From Catenulispora sp. MAP5-51 (lineage in GTDB: Bacteria; Actinomycetota; Actinomycetes; Streptomycetales; Catenulisporaceae): 64,000 nucleotides of DNA. The stretch spans positions 62,001 through 126,000 of the forward strand of contig NZ_JBGCCH010000007.1 of assembly GCF_041261205.1 (NCBI RefSeq). Direction: 5' to 3'. The position numbers were made by a program, and so were the translations under genes. Below, one piece after another: positions 26,339 through 34,211 of this stretch. The first letter of the stretch is position 1; each line of letters starts with the position of its first letter. Below the pieces are notes generated by a model. It worked only from the letters and a program-made list of their open reading frames with translations, was not told the DNA's origin and made no database searches.

Positions 26339-28573
26339 ATGCAGCTCGCAGCCATCGTCGTCTCGCTGGTGATCTCAGTCATCGGCTTCGGTCTGCTGGG
26401 CCGGACCGCCGTCTATATCTACCAGTTCGTGAAGCTCGGCCAGTCGACCGCGCCCGGCGCGCGCAGCAACGAGCCGCTGGAGCGGACCAGGAACCTCTTC
26501 CGGGAGTTCCTCGGCCACACCCGGCTGGCCCGCAAGGGCAAGCGCTGGATCGGCGCCATGCACTGGGTGGTCATGGTGGGCTTCGGCCTGCTGTTCTTCA
26601 CCCTGGTCACGGCCTACGGCCAGCTCTTCTCGGCGGACTTCCAGCTCCCGGTGATCGGCCACTGGTGGCCGTTCGAGTTCGTCACCGAAGTGATCAGCTT
26701 CGTGATGATCCTGGCGATCGCCGGCCTGATCGCGATCCGGCTGCGCAACCGCCCGGCCGGGGCCGGCTCGAAGGAGAAGGGGAAGCGGTCCCGCTTCTTC
26801 GGCTCCACGATGTGGCAGGGCTACTTCGTCGAGCTGGTCATCCTCGGCATCGGGCTGTGCATCATGGTGCTCCGGGGCCTTGAAGGCGCCCTGACCCACA
26901 AGACTTCCTACAGCCTGCACTACCCGGTCAGCTACCCGCTGATCCACGCCTTCGACGGCATGTCCCAGAGCTCGCTGGAGAACTGGATCTACGCGGTCGC
27001 GATGCTCAAGATCGTCATCTCGATGATCTGGGCCATCACCATCGGCCTGAACTCCACGATGAGCGTGGCCTGGCACCGCTTCCTGGCGTTCCCCAACATC
27101 TGGTTCAAGAAGAAGGCCGACGGCGGCACCGCCCTGGGCGCCCTGAGCCCGATGGCCTCCGGCGGCGTGCCGATCGACTTCGAGGACCCGGCCGAGGACG
27201 CCAAGTTCGGCGTCGGCGCGGTCGAGGACTTCACCTGGAAGGGCCTGCTCGACTTCTCCACCTGCACCGAGTGCGGCCGCTGCCAGGACCAGTGCCCGGC
27301 GTGGAACACCGACAAGCCGCTGTCCCCGAAGCTGCTGATGCTGTCCCTGCGCGACCACGCCGCGGCCAAGGCGCCGTACCTGTTCGCCGGCGGCGGCCGG
27401 GACCTGGAGGGCAACGAGAAGCTCGCCGAGGAGAAGTGGCTGTCGCTGCCGGACATGGTCCGTGCCGAGGCCGAGCGCCCGCTGATCGGCGGCGCCGACG
27501 ACAACGGCGTGATCGACCCCGACATCCTGTGGTCCTGCACCACCTGCGGCGCCTGCGTCGAGCAGTGCCCCGTGGACATCGAGCACGTCGACCACATCGT
27601 CGACATGCGCCGCTACCAGGTGATGATCGAGTCCTCGTTCCCGTCCGAGGCGGGCACGATGCTGAAGAACCTGGAGAAGGCGCAGAACCCCTGGGGCATG
27701 CAGCCCAAGAAGCGCACCGAGTGGATCCAGGAGCTGGACTTCGAGGTCCCGGTCGTCGGCGAGACCCTGGAGGACATCTCCGAGGTCGAGTACCTCTACT
27801 GGGTCGGCTGCGCCGGCTCCCTGGAGGACCGCGCGAAGAAGACCACGAAGGCCTTCGCCGAACTGCTGCACATCGCCGGCGTGAAGTTCGCAGTCCTGGG
27901 CGGCATGGAGTCCTGCACCGGCGACCCGGCACGGCGCCTGGGCAACGAGTTCCTGTTCCAGATGCTCGGCCAGGGCAACGTCGAGATGCTGAACGAGGTC
28001 TTCGGCGAGGACACGCCGCGGGAGAAGCGCAAGATCGTGGCCACGTGCCCGCACTGCTTCAACTCGCTGGCCAACGAGTACCCGCAGCTCGGCGGCCACT
28101 ATGACGTCATCCACCACACGCAGCTGCTGGACACCCTGGTCTCCGAGGGCAAGCTCACCCCGGTGACCCCGATCGACCAGAACATCACCTACCACGACCC
28201 CTGCTACCTGGGCCGCCACAACAAGGTCTACACCCCGCCCCGCGAGATCATCGCCAAGGTCCCGGGCCTGAAGAACACCGAGATGCACCGCTGCAAGGAG
28301 AAGGGCTTCTGCTGCGGCGCGGGAGGTGCGCGCATGTGGATGGAGGAGCGCCTCGGCAAGCGCATCAACGTCGAGCGCGTGGACGAGGCCCTGTCCACCA
28401 ACCCCGACGTGATCTCCACGGCGTGCCCCTACTGCCTGGTGATGCTCGGCGACTCGATCACCGCCCGCAAGCAGGCCGGCGAGGTGCCGGAGTCGATGGA
28501 GGTGGTGGACGTGGCGCAGCTGCTGCTGACGAGCGTGAAGCCGGCGGCGGCGGTGGAGCCCGCCAACGCCTGA
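26339..28573 (+). CDS. Membrane-anchored Fe-S oxidoreductase (heterodisulfide-reductase-related)
   Basis: 744 residues. The N-terminal 240 residues hold six hydrophobic helices resembling a NarI/HdrE-type quinone-facing domain. Two 4Fe-4S motifs follow: CTECGRCQDQCP (about 308-319) and CTTCGACVEQCP (about 400-411). Two CCG domains end the protein: YWVGCAGSL...CPHCF (about 485-580) and YHDPCYLGR...GFCCGAGG (about 620-665). It probably passes electrons between the quinone pool and an unknown partner; an ETF or acyl-CoA dehydrogenase link is known for relatives but no such gene is adjacent. RBS TAGGAGGAG. Confidence 0.9.
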   Translation: MQLAAIVVSLVISVIGFGLLGRTAVYIYQFVKLGQSTAPGARSNEPLERTRNLFREFLGHTRLARKGKRWIGAMHWVVMVGFGLLFFTLVTAYGQLFSADFQLPVIGHWWPFEFVTEVISFVMILAIAGLIAIRLRNRPAGAGSKEKGKRSRFFGSTMWQGYFVELVILGIGLCIMVLRGLEGALTHKTSYSLHYPVSYPLIHAFDGMSQSSLENWIYAVAMLKIVISMIWAITIGLNSTMSVAWHRFLAFPNIWFKKKADGGTALGALSPMASGGVPIDFEDPAEDAKFGVGAVEDFTWKGLLDFSTCTECGRCQDQCPAWNTDKPLSPKLLMLSLRDHAAAKAPYLFAGGGRDLEGNEKLAEEKWLSLPDMVRAEAERPLIGGADDNGVIDPDILWSCTTCGACVEQCPVDIEHVDHIVDMRRYQVMIESSFPSEAGTMLKNLEKAQNPWGMQPKKRTEWIQELDFEVPVVGETLEDISEVEYLYWVGCAGSLEDRAKKTTKAFAELLHIAGVKFAVLGGMESCTGDPARRLGNEFLFQMLGQGNVEMLNEVFGEDTPREKRKIVATCPHCFNSLANEYPQLGGHYDVIHHTQLLDTLVSEGKLTPVTPIDQNITYHDPCYLGRHNKVYTPPREIIAKVPGLKNTEMHRCKEKGFCCGAGGARMWMEERLGKRINVERVDEALSTNPDVISTACPYCLVMLGDSITARKQAGEVPESMEVVDVAQLLLTSVKPAAAVEPANA

Positions 28574-28685
28574 ATGACCGCCCGGTAAAGGGGTACTAAA
28601 GAACCCCGACCGGGAGACGATCAACAGTTCGACGCTGCTAGCCTCGCCTCCTCAAGGTATGGGATACCGCGGAGGTGGGGCTTCA

Positions 28686-29705
28686 GTGTCTTTCGACGAG
28701 CCGGACGGCTATGGGGACGACCTGAGCCGGACACGCGACGACGGACCGCGTTATCCGACCTCGGGATCGCCGGATTCCGAGTACGACGACGACTACGACG
28801 ATACCGACCCCGACGCCGGGGCGACCGCGCCGCTGCCGACCCGCAACCGGCCGGCCCTGCCGCCGGAGCCGCCCTCGGAGTGGCGGCAGCGCGGGTCGCG
28901 GGTCTGGCGCTTCACCCGCACACTCGCGATCACGGTGCTGGTGTTGGTGGGGCTGGCGGCGGTCGGCAACGTGCTGATCAACCGGTACCCGCGGACCAGC
29001 AAGCACACGTACACGTACACGAACGTGCAGCGGATGCTGATCGCCGTGGACGGCAACGGCTCGATCAACGTCACCGGCGCCGACACCGACGAGGTGACCG
29101 TGAAGGCCACCGACAAGGCCACGCTGCTGGACCCGGTGGAGCGCCAGATCATCAGCGCGGGCGGCTACCTGCTGGTGAGCGTGCACTGCCCGAACAGCGA
29201 GTGCTCCTCGAAGTACGACATCCAGGTCCCGCGCTCCATGTCGGTGGAGGCGATGATGGACCACTCCAGCGACCAGGCTGACATCACCGCCACCGGCCTG
29301 GACGCGGCGGTGCAGCTGTTCACCGGCCGCGGCAACGTCACGGTGAACCACCTGGCCACCACCTCCGACGTGAGCGTGACGGCCAACGGACAGGTCCAGG
29401 CCACCGACGTCAGCGCGGCGAACCTGGACGTCTTCGCCCCGATCGGCGACAAGATCAACCTGCAGGTGACCGGCGACATCGCGAACATCCAGAACATCCG
29501 GGTGACCGCCGGGCAGCCGGCCGAGGTGACGCTGACGGTGCCGGCCGGCGGCTACCGCATCGCGTGCGTCCCCTCGGGGCACTGCTCCGGCAGCGCCGGG
29601 GACATCACGCAGGACCTGAGCGGTCCGGTGCACGAGGACCAGACCTCGACGCACAACATCCAGGTGAACGTGGTGCAGAACACTGCGAAGATCCAGGCGG
29701 ACTGA
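28686..29705 (+). CDS. One-helix membrane protein with DUF4097-like repeat ectodomain
   Basis: 339 residues from GTG 28686, chosen for GGAGGTGGGG 5 nt upstream. An acidic disordered cytoplasmic head (YDDDYDDTDPD) leads to a membrane helix near 76-97 (LAITVLVLVGLAAVGNVLI), then a beta-helix-like exported domain with the alternating short strands of DUF4097 proteins (VDGNGSINVTGADTDEVTV; DITATGLDAAVQLFTGRGNV). Cys pairs at CPNSEC and CVPSGHC could be disulfides. Role unknown; a soluble DUF4097 protein lies at 52880. Confidence 0.75.
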   Translation: MSFDEPDGYGDDLSRTRDDGPRYPTSGSPDSEYDDDYDDTDPDAGATAPLPTRNRPALPPEPPSEWRQRGSRVWRFTRTLAITVLVLVGLAAVGNVLINRYPRTSKHTYTYTNVQRMLIAVDGNGSINVTGADTDEVTVKATDKATLLDPVERQIISAGGYLLVSVHCPNSECSSKYDIQVPRSMSVEAMMDHSSDQADITATGLDAAVQLFTGRGNVTVNHLATTSDVSVTANGQVQATDVSAANLDVFAPIGDKINLQVTGDIANIQNIRVTAGQPAEVTLTVPAGGYRIACVPSGHCSGSAGDITQDLSGPVHEDQTSTHNIQVNVVQNTAKIQAD

Positions 29706-29730
29706 TTCACGGCCGCCGGCTACGGCTAAA

Positions 29731-29761
29731 GCGCGCCTCCCGTGGATCACGGGGGGCGCGC
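29731..29761 (+). terminator. Terminator between convergent genes
   Basis: A 14-bp stem with one mismatch (GCGCGCCTCCCGTG / CACGGGGGGCGCGC), 3-nt loop, followed by TCCTTTCG. Confidence 0.8.
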
Positions 29762-29798
29762 TCCTTTCGCGTCAGACGCTAATAGCCGGGAGCGGCCT

Positions 29799-29921
29799 CT
29801 ACCGCTTCCCGTCCCGGTCGACGCTCCTGCCCAGAACGCGCTTGGCGTCGGCCAGGTACTGGAGAACACGTCCTATCAGGAACGCTCCGTATACGACACC
29901 GAAGATGATCAGCACTTCCAT
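29799..29921 (-). CDS. 40-residue single-helix membrane microprotein
   Basis: ATG 29921 follows a strong GGGAGGGGAGGA. The product is one hydrophobic helix (EVLIIFGVVYGAFLIGRVL) and a basic tail (AKRVLGRSVDRDGKR), a type I-like small membrane protein with a positive inside end. The strong RBS and clean start/stop make it credible despite its size. Function unknown. It lies 22 nt downstream of the Cys-rich small protein and may share its transcript. Confidence 0.65.
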   Translation of the reverse strand: MEVLIIFGVVYGAFLIGRVLQYLADAKRVLGRSVDRDGKR

Positions 29922-29943
29922 GGGGGTCCTCCCCTCCCACCGT

Positions 29944-30273
29944 TCAGGCGGCGAGCCCGAGCCCGCCGTTTTCCGAGTCCGCCGGCGGCGTCCACGGGCA
30001 CTGGGGGCACCGGGACGGCCAGCACCGGGCGCACTCGCCCAGAGCGGGATCCGCGCCGTCGGGCGGCGGCTCCCGCCGCGCGGCCAGGTAGGCCGCCCAG
30101 CTCCGCTGCTGGGTCCGCTCCTGGTCGGCGACCCAGGGTTGTACCAGGGCCGCGCCGAAGCAGAGGGTGCACGTGAGCCGGGCCTTCCCGATCCGGCCCT
30201 GCACGCACCGCGGGCAGTCCTCAAGACCCGCGGACGGGGATTGGTCACGGGGCGTGGGGGTAGATGTCTCCAC
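29944..30273 (-). CDS. Small protein with four CxxC pairs (possible zinc ribbons)
   Basis: 109 residues, GTG start at 30273. Four CxxC motifs occur as two sets: CPRC and CTLC near residues 20-38, and CARC and CPQC near 81-91, as in zinc-ribbon or DnaJ-like zinc centres. No other domain is recognised. Upstream RBS is weak (GATGAGAC). Probably co-transcribed with the 40-residue membrane protein. Confidence 0.6.
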   Translation of the reverse strand: METSTPTPRDQSPSAGLEDCPRCVQGRIGKARLTCTLCFGAALVQPWVADQERTQQRSWAAYLAARREPPPDGADPALGECARCWPSRCPQCPWTPPADSENGGLGLAA

Positions 30274-30556
30274 GAGGTCTCATCCGTTCTCTTCGAGTGA
30301 GTGATATCGGCTGGGGGCCTTTCTTCGCCGGGTCGACGCCGCACTACGTCGGCCCGGCCTTCTCGTTGGTCCAGGCGGGTGGCTCTTTTTCAGAACCCTG
30401 TCGCGCACCCCTGTCGTAGTTGTACGATGCTCCTCGTTCGGACCGGGTGTCAATTGCCAGGGGCACTTTCATATTGAATCTGCAACAGGCACCTGCATGG
30501 TGTAGATGCCCACTGAACTTGCGTACGGAACCTGCCTGACGGACGAGGAGGCCCAG

Positions 30557-31513
30557 GTGCGAGCGAACCAGCGGACCCAGCCGGTGACCGGCATCAACGT
30601 CCTGCGTTGGGAACTGGGCAGCGAGCTGCGCACACTCCGCCTCGCCGCCGGCAAGAGCATCGCCGACGCGGCCCGGCATCTGGAGTGCTCGGACGCGAAG
30701 ATAAGCCGGATGGAGAACGGCCAGCGCGGTGCGGTGGCGCGGGACGTGCGGGACCTGTGCAAGCTCTACGGGGTGCCCGCGCAGCGGCGGGACCAGCTGA
30801 TGGCGCTGAGCCGGGAGGCTTCGGCGGCGGATCAGGCCACGGTCACGACGATCCCCGCTCGCTACTCGACCTACGTCGCGCTCGAGTCGCAGGCCAAGAG
30901 CCTGCGCGCCTATGAGGCGACATTCGTTCCGGGCCTGCTGCAGACCGAGCGCTACGCCCGAGCGGTCATCCAGCAGAACGGCGACACGGATCTGCAGGAG
31001 GCCGACGTGGAGCAGCGCATCCGCATCCGCGTCGATCGGCGGCAGCGTGTCTGGGCCGGCGGCGACGATCCTCTGCGTGCGCATTTCATCATCGATGAGA
31101 ACGTCCTTTGGCGGCCGGCGGGCGTCGACGAGGAGACCCGGGCGATCCGCGAGGAGCAGATCGACCGGCTGATCAGCGCGACCCTGCTCGAGAACGTGAC
31201 CTTGCAGGTGATCCCCTATGAGGCGGGCTTCTACCAGGGGATGGAAGGGTCGACCATCAACCTTCTGAACCTCGACGAAGGCCCCCGGACCAGCAGCACC
31301 TGCTACCTCGAGGGCATGTTCATGGAGCTCTTCGTCCGCGGCCACGGAGAGATCGCGACCATCGGGGCGAAGTTCGAGCGGATGGCCGAGACGGCTCTGT
31401 CCCCGGCAGATACCCGCAAGTTCCTGATGAAGCTGGCTCGAGGCAACTACGAGCACTGGCTTTCCGGTCGGCCATTGGGGCCGCCGGACTGGAGAAAGGT
31501 AGCGATGGCATGA
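30557..31513 (+). CDS. Scr1-type helix-turn-helix regulator (DUF5753)
   Basis: 318 residues from GTG 30557 behind GAGGAGG. N-terminal XRE HTH: LGSELRTLRLAAGKSIADAA, then HLECSDAKISRMENGQRG. The C-terminal DUF5753 region starts with FVPGLLQTERYARAVI and includes RVWAGGDDPLRAHFIIDE and TLQVIPYEAGFYQGMEG. This family nearly always neighbours DUF397 genes in actinomycetes and includes developmental regulators such as WhiJ relatives. An in-frame ATG at 30506 lacks an RBS. Confidence 0.92.
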   Translation: MRANQRTQPVTGINVLRWELGSELRTLRLAAGKSIADAARHLECSDAKISRMENGQRGAVARDVRDLCKLYGVPAQRRDQLMALSREASAADQATVTTIPARYSTYVALESQAKSLRAYEATFVPGLLQTERYARAVIQQNGDTDLQEADVEQRIRIRVDRRQRVWAGGDDPLRAHFIIDENVLWRPAGVDEETRAIREEQIDRLISATLLENVTLQVIPYEAGFYQGMEGSTINLLNLDEGPRTSSTCYLEGMFMELFVRGHGEIATIGAKFERMAETALSPADTRKFLMKLARGNYEHWLSGRPLGPPDWRKVAMA

Positions 31514-31716
31514 TCGACACCGACGGCCTGCAATGGCGCAAAGCCGCCGCGAGCACGGGTAACGGCGCCTGCGTCGAGCTGGCGCCGGGGGGAAGTGGAG
31601 CTGTGTACCTCCGGGATTCGAAGGACCCGAAGGGTGCCGTGTTGACGTTCACGCGCGCGGAGATCGCCGCGTTCCTGGACGGCGCCAAGGGCGGGGAGTT
31701 CGACGACCTCGCCTGA
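31510..31716 (+). CDS. DUF397 protein, partner of the Scr1-type regulator
   Basis: 68 residues with the whole DUF397 domain: LQWRKAAASTGNGACVELA, YLRDSKDPKGAVLTFT and RAEIAAFLDGAKGGEFDDL. The ATG overlaps the regulator stop by 4 nt, so the two are made together. DUF397 proteins are thought to modulate the adjacent HTH protein. Confidence 0.92.
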   Translation: MIDTDGLQWRKAAASTGNGACVELAPGGSGAVYLRDSKDPKGAVLTFTRAEIAAFLDGAKGGEFDDLA

Positions 31717-31968
31717 TCGCCGCACCAACCGCACCACCGCACGAAGCTTGTCCCACCGGCAGCCGACCAGGGTCGAAGGTGTCGACGAACGCTCCATGCC
31801 CACAAGGCAGGGGGCGTTCGCATAGTTGCGTAGAGCAGTAGAGCAGCGGCCCGCAGCAAGTCCGCGACCTCGGCAAAGACTTGGTCATGGGTGACTTGCG
31901 GTGATTGCCCCATGTACCAGCGGGTAGTAATAACTCCCGGTACGGCGCATCAAAAGGGAGGGCAGTCC

Positions 31969-32178
31969 ATGGAAACCGATCGAAGCAAGGCGCGCTGGAA
32001 GAAGTCCAGCGTGTCAGCCGCCAACGGCGCCTGCGTCGAGACCGCCAGCGTCCGCGCAGACGAGCTCCTCGTCCGCAACAGCCGGGACCCCGAAGGCCCC
32101 GTCCTGTCCTTCACGAAGGCGGAATGGGTCGCCTTCGTCGCCGGTGTGAAGGCCGGGGAGTTCGACGCGATCGTCTAA
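31969..32178 (+). CDS. Second DUF397 protein
   Basis: 69 residues: ARWKKSSVSAANGACVETA, LLVRNSRDPEGPVLSFT and KAEWVAFVAGVKAGEFDAI. ATG 31969 follows AAAAGGGAGGG. It is separated from the first DUF397 gene by 252 bp in which I see no gene, so it probably has its own promoter (AT-rich GTAGTAATAACT near 31926). It is a paralogue that could act on the same regulator or on one elsewhere. Confidence 0.9.
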   Translation: METDRSKARWKKSSVSAANGACVETASVRADELLVRNSRDPEGPVLSFTKAEWVAFVAGVKAGEFDAIV

Positions 32179-32240
32179 AACCGTCGCGGTTGCGGCCATT
32201 CCGGCGTCGGGTGTCGCCGCGGGTGCGTAGCATCGAGCGC

Positions 32241-34202
32241 GTGTCGTCCGAGAAGCCGCTGGTCTCCAAGTCCGCGTCCGCCGCCACTGATGCCGGTGGG
32301 CGTGGTCTTCCGTCCGCTCATGCCTTCCAGGTGGATCTGCGGGGGATCGTCGATCTGCTCTCGCACCATCTCTACTCCAGTCCGCGGGTTTTCGTGCGGG
32401 AGCTTTTGCAGAACGCGGTGGACGCGATCACGGCTCGGCGGGCTGTGGACGGTGCGGCGCCGGCTGTGGTGCGGATCATCGCCGATGGGGCTCGGGTGCA
32501 GGTGCGGGACACCGGGATCGGGTTGACCGAGGACGAGGTGCACCGGTTTCTGGCGACGATCGGGCGCAGTTCCAAGCGGGGTTCGGCGGGGGCCGACGGG
32601 TTCGGGGACGGGTTCGGTGATGCCGCGAGTGTGCTGGAGCTGGGGCGGGGGGATTTCCTCGGGCGGTTCGGGATCGGGTTGCTGGCGTGCTTCGTCGTCG
32701 CCGATGAGATCACCGTGGTCACCAAGTCGGCGGTGGACACCTCGGCGCCAGCGGTGGAGTGGCGGGGCGCGGCCGACGGGCACTATGACATCAGGACTTT
32801 GGCTCCCGAAGAGGAGCCGCCGCAGGCCGGTACGACCGTCACCCTGAAGCCCAGCCCCGGCAAGGAATTCTGGTTCCAGGCGCCGCGGGTCGTGGAGCTG
32901 GCGCGGGACTTCGGCAGCCTTCTGCCGTACGAGACCGTCCTGGAGGACGAAGCCTCCTACACCTACCGCATCACCGAGACCCCGCCGGTCTGGGACCGCG
33001 AGTACCCCTCGCCGGGAACCCGTTCCGAGGCGCTTTCCGCCTACTGCCAGGACACCCTCGGGTTCGCGCCGCTGGACGTCATCGAGCTCAACGTCCCACT
33101 GCTGGGCATCAAGGGCGCCGCCTTCATCCTCCCGACCGCGGCGACCGCCGCGACCGCGTCCGATCAGGGCGGGCACCGGGTCCACATCAAGGGCATGCTG
33201 CTCACCGACCAGGCCCGGGGCCTGTTGCCGGACTGGGCTTTCTTCGTGCGCTGCGTGATCGACACCGACACCCTGCGTCCCACGGCGTCGCGGGAGGCCC
33301 TGTACGAGGACGATCGCCTGGCCGCGGTGCGCGAGGCCCTGGGCAACCGGGTCCGTGACTGGCTCGCCGGCCTCGCCGCGACCGATCCGCCACGCCTCAA
33401 CCGGCTGCTGGCCGTCCACTACCTCGGGGTCAAGGCGCTGGCGCGCTTCGACGACGACCTGTTCGCCCTCACCCTTCCGTGGCTCCCGTTCGAGACCACG
33501 TCCGGCCGGCTGCCGCTGACCGCCTTCGCCGACCAGCACCGCGTCATCCACCTGACGGCCGGCGACGAGGAGTTCCAGCAGGTCTCGCAGATCGCCGCGG
33601 CGGTCGGGCTCGGCGTGGTCAACGGCGGCTACACCTACGACGCCGACCTGGTCCGCAAGCTGCCGCGGGCGCTGCCCGGCGTCACCGTCCTGGACCTGGA
33701 CCCCGAGACGGTCGCGGCGCACCTGGACACCGTCGAGGCCACCGAGGAACTGGCCGCCGGCCCGCTGCTGGCCACCGCCCGCCGGGTCCTGGACACGCTG
33801 GACTGCGACGTCGCCCTGCGCGCCTACCACCCGGTCACCATCCCCGCGCTGCTCCTGGACGGCCGCGACGCGCGGCACGAGCGCGCCCGGGCCGACGCCC
33901 AGGCCGAGGCCGCCGCCGACGGCGACGACCTGTGGGCCGGCATCCTCGGCGCGCTGCGGACCGTCGGGCCGCGGGCCCGGCTGGTGCTGAACCATCGCAG
34001 CCCCTTGATCCAGGGCCTGGTCGAGCTGGACGACGCCGAACTGGCCGCCACCGGCGTCGAGGCGGTCTACGGCCAGGCGCTGCTGCTGTCCAAGCGGCCG
34101 ATCCGGTCCAGCGAGACGGCCCTGCTCAACCGGGCCTTCCTGGGGCTGCTCGGCCACGCGGTCGGGCGGCGCCGGGACCCCGCGACCGAAGAAGAGGGCT
34201 GA
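32241..34202 (+). CDS. Hsp90/HtpG-family ATPase, divergent actinobacterial type
   Basis: 653 residues from GTG 32241; TAGCAT 7 nt upstream suggests a leaderless mRNA. GHKL ATP site: ELLQNAVDAI (E54, N58), DTGIGL (D90), and GRFGIGLLACFVVADEI. A Gly/Asp-rich insertion (GFGDGFGDAAS) sits in the ATP lid. A middle domain follows with SREALYEDDRL, matching HtpG's catalytic-loop region; the C-terminal part is only weakly HtpG-like. It ends TEEEG, not the MEEVD of cytosolic eukaryotic Hsp90. Nine bp downstream is a 1015-residue TPR protein, suggesting a chaperone-cochaperone pair. Confidence 0.87.
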   Translation: MSSEKPLVSKSASAATDAGGRGLPSAHAFQVDLRGIVDLLSHHLYSSPRVFVRELLQNAVDAITARRAVDGAAPAVVRIIADGARVQVRDTGIGLTEDEVHRFLATIGRSSKRGSAGADGFGDGFGDAASVLELGRGDFLGRFGIGLLACFVVADEITVVTKSAVDTSAPAVEWRGAADGHYDIRTLAPEEEPPQAGTTVTLKPSPGKEFWFQAPRVVELARDFGSLLPYETVLEDEASYTYRITETPPVWDREYPSPGTRSEALSAYCQDTLGFAPLDVIELNVPLLGIKGAAFILPTAATAATASDQGGHRVHIKGMLLTDQARGLLPDWAFFVRCVIDTDTLRPTASREALYEDDRLAAVREALGNRVRDWLAGLAATDPPRLNRLLAVHYLGVKALARFDDDLFALTLPWLPFETTSGRLPLTAFADQHRVIHLTAGDEEFQQVSQIAAAVGLGVVNGGYTYDADLVRKLPRALPGVTVLDLDPETVAAHLDTVEATEELAAGPLLATARRVLDTLDCDVALRAYHPVTIPALLLDGRDARHERARADAQAEAAADGDDLWAGILGALRTVGPRARLVLNHRSPLIQGLVELDDAELAATGVEAVYGQALLLSKRPIRSSETALLNRAFLGLLGHAVGRRRDPATEEEG

Positions 34203-34211
34203 GTCCGCGCG

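Noticed and set aside
26375-28624. 749-codon minus-strand frame opposite the Fe-S protein
   Set aside because: High GC leaves long antisense frames open; the translation has no domain and the plus strand encodes conserved CxxCxxC and CCG motifs.
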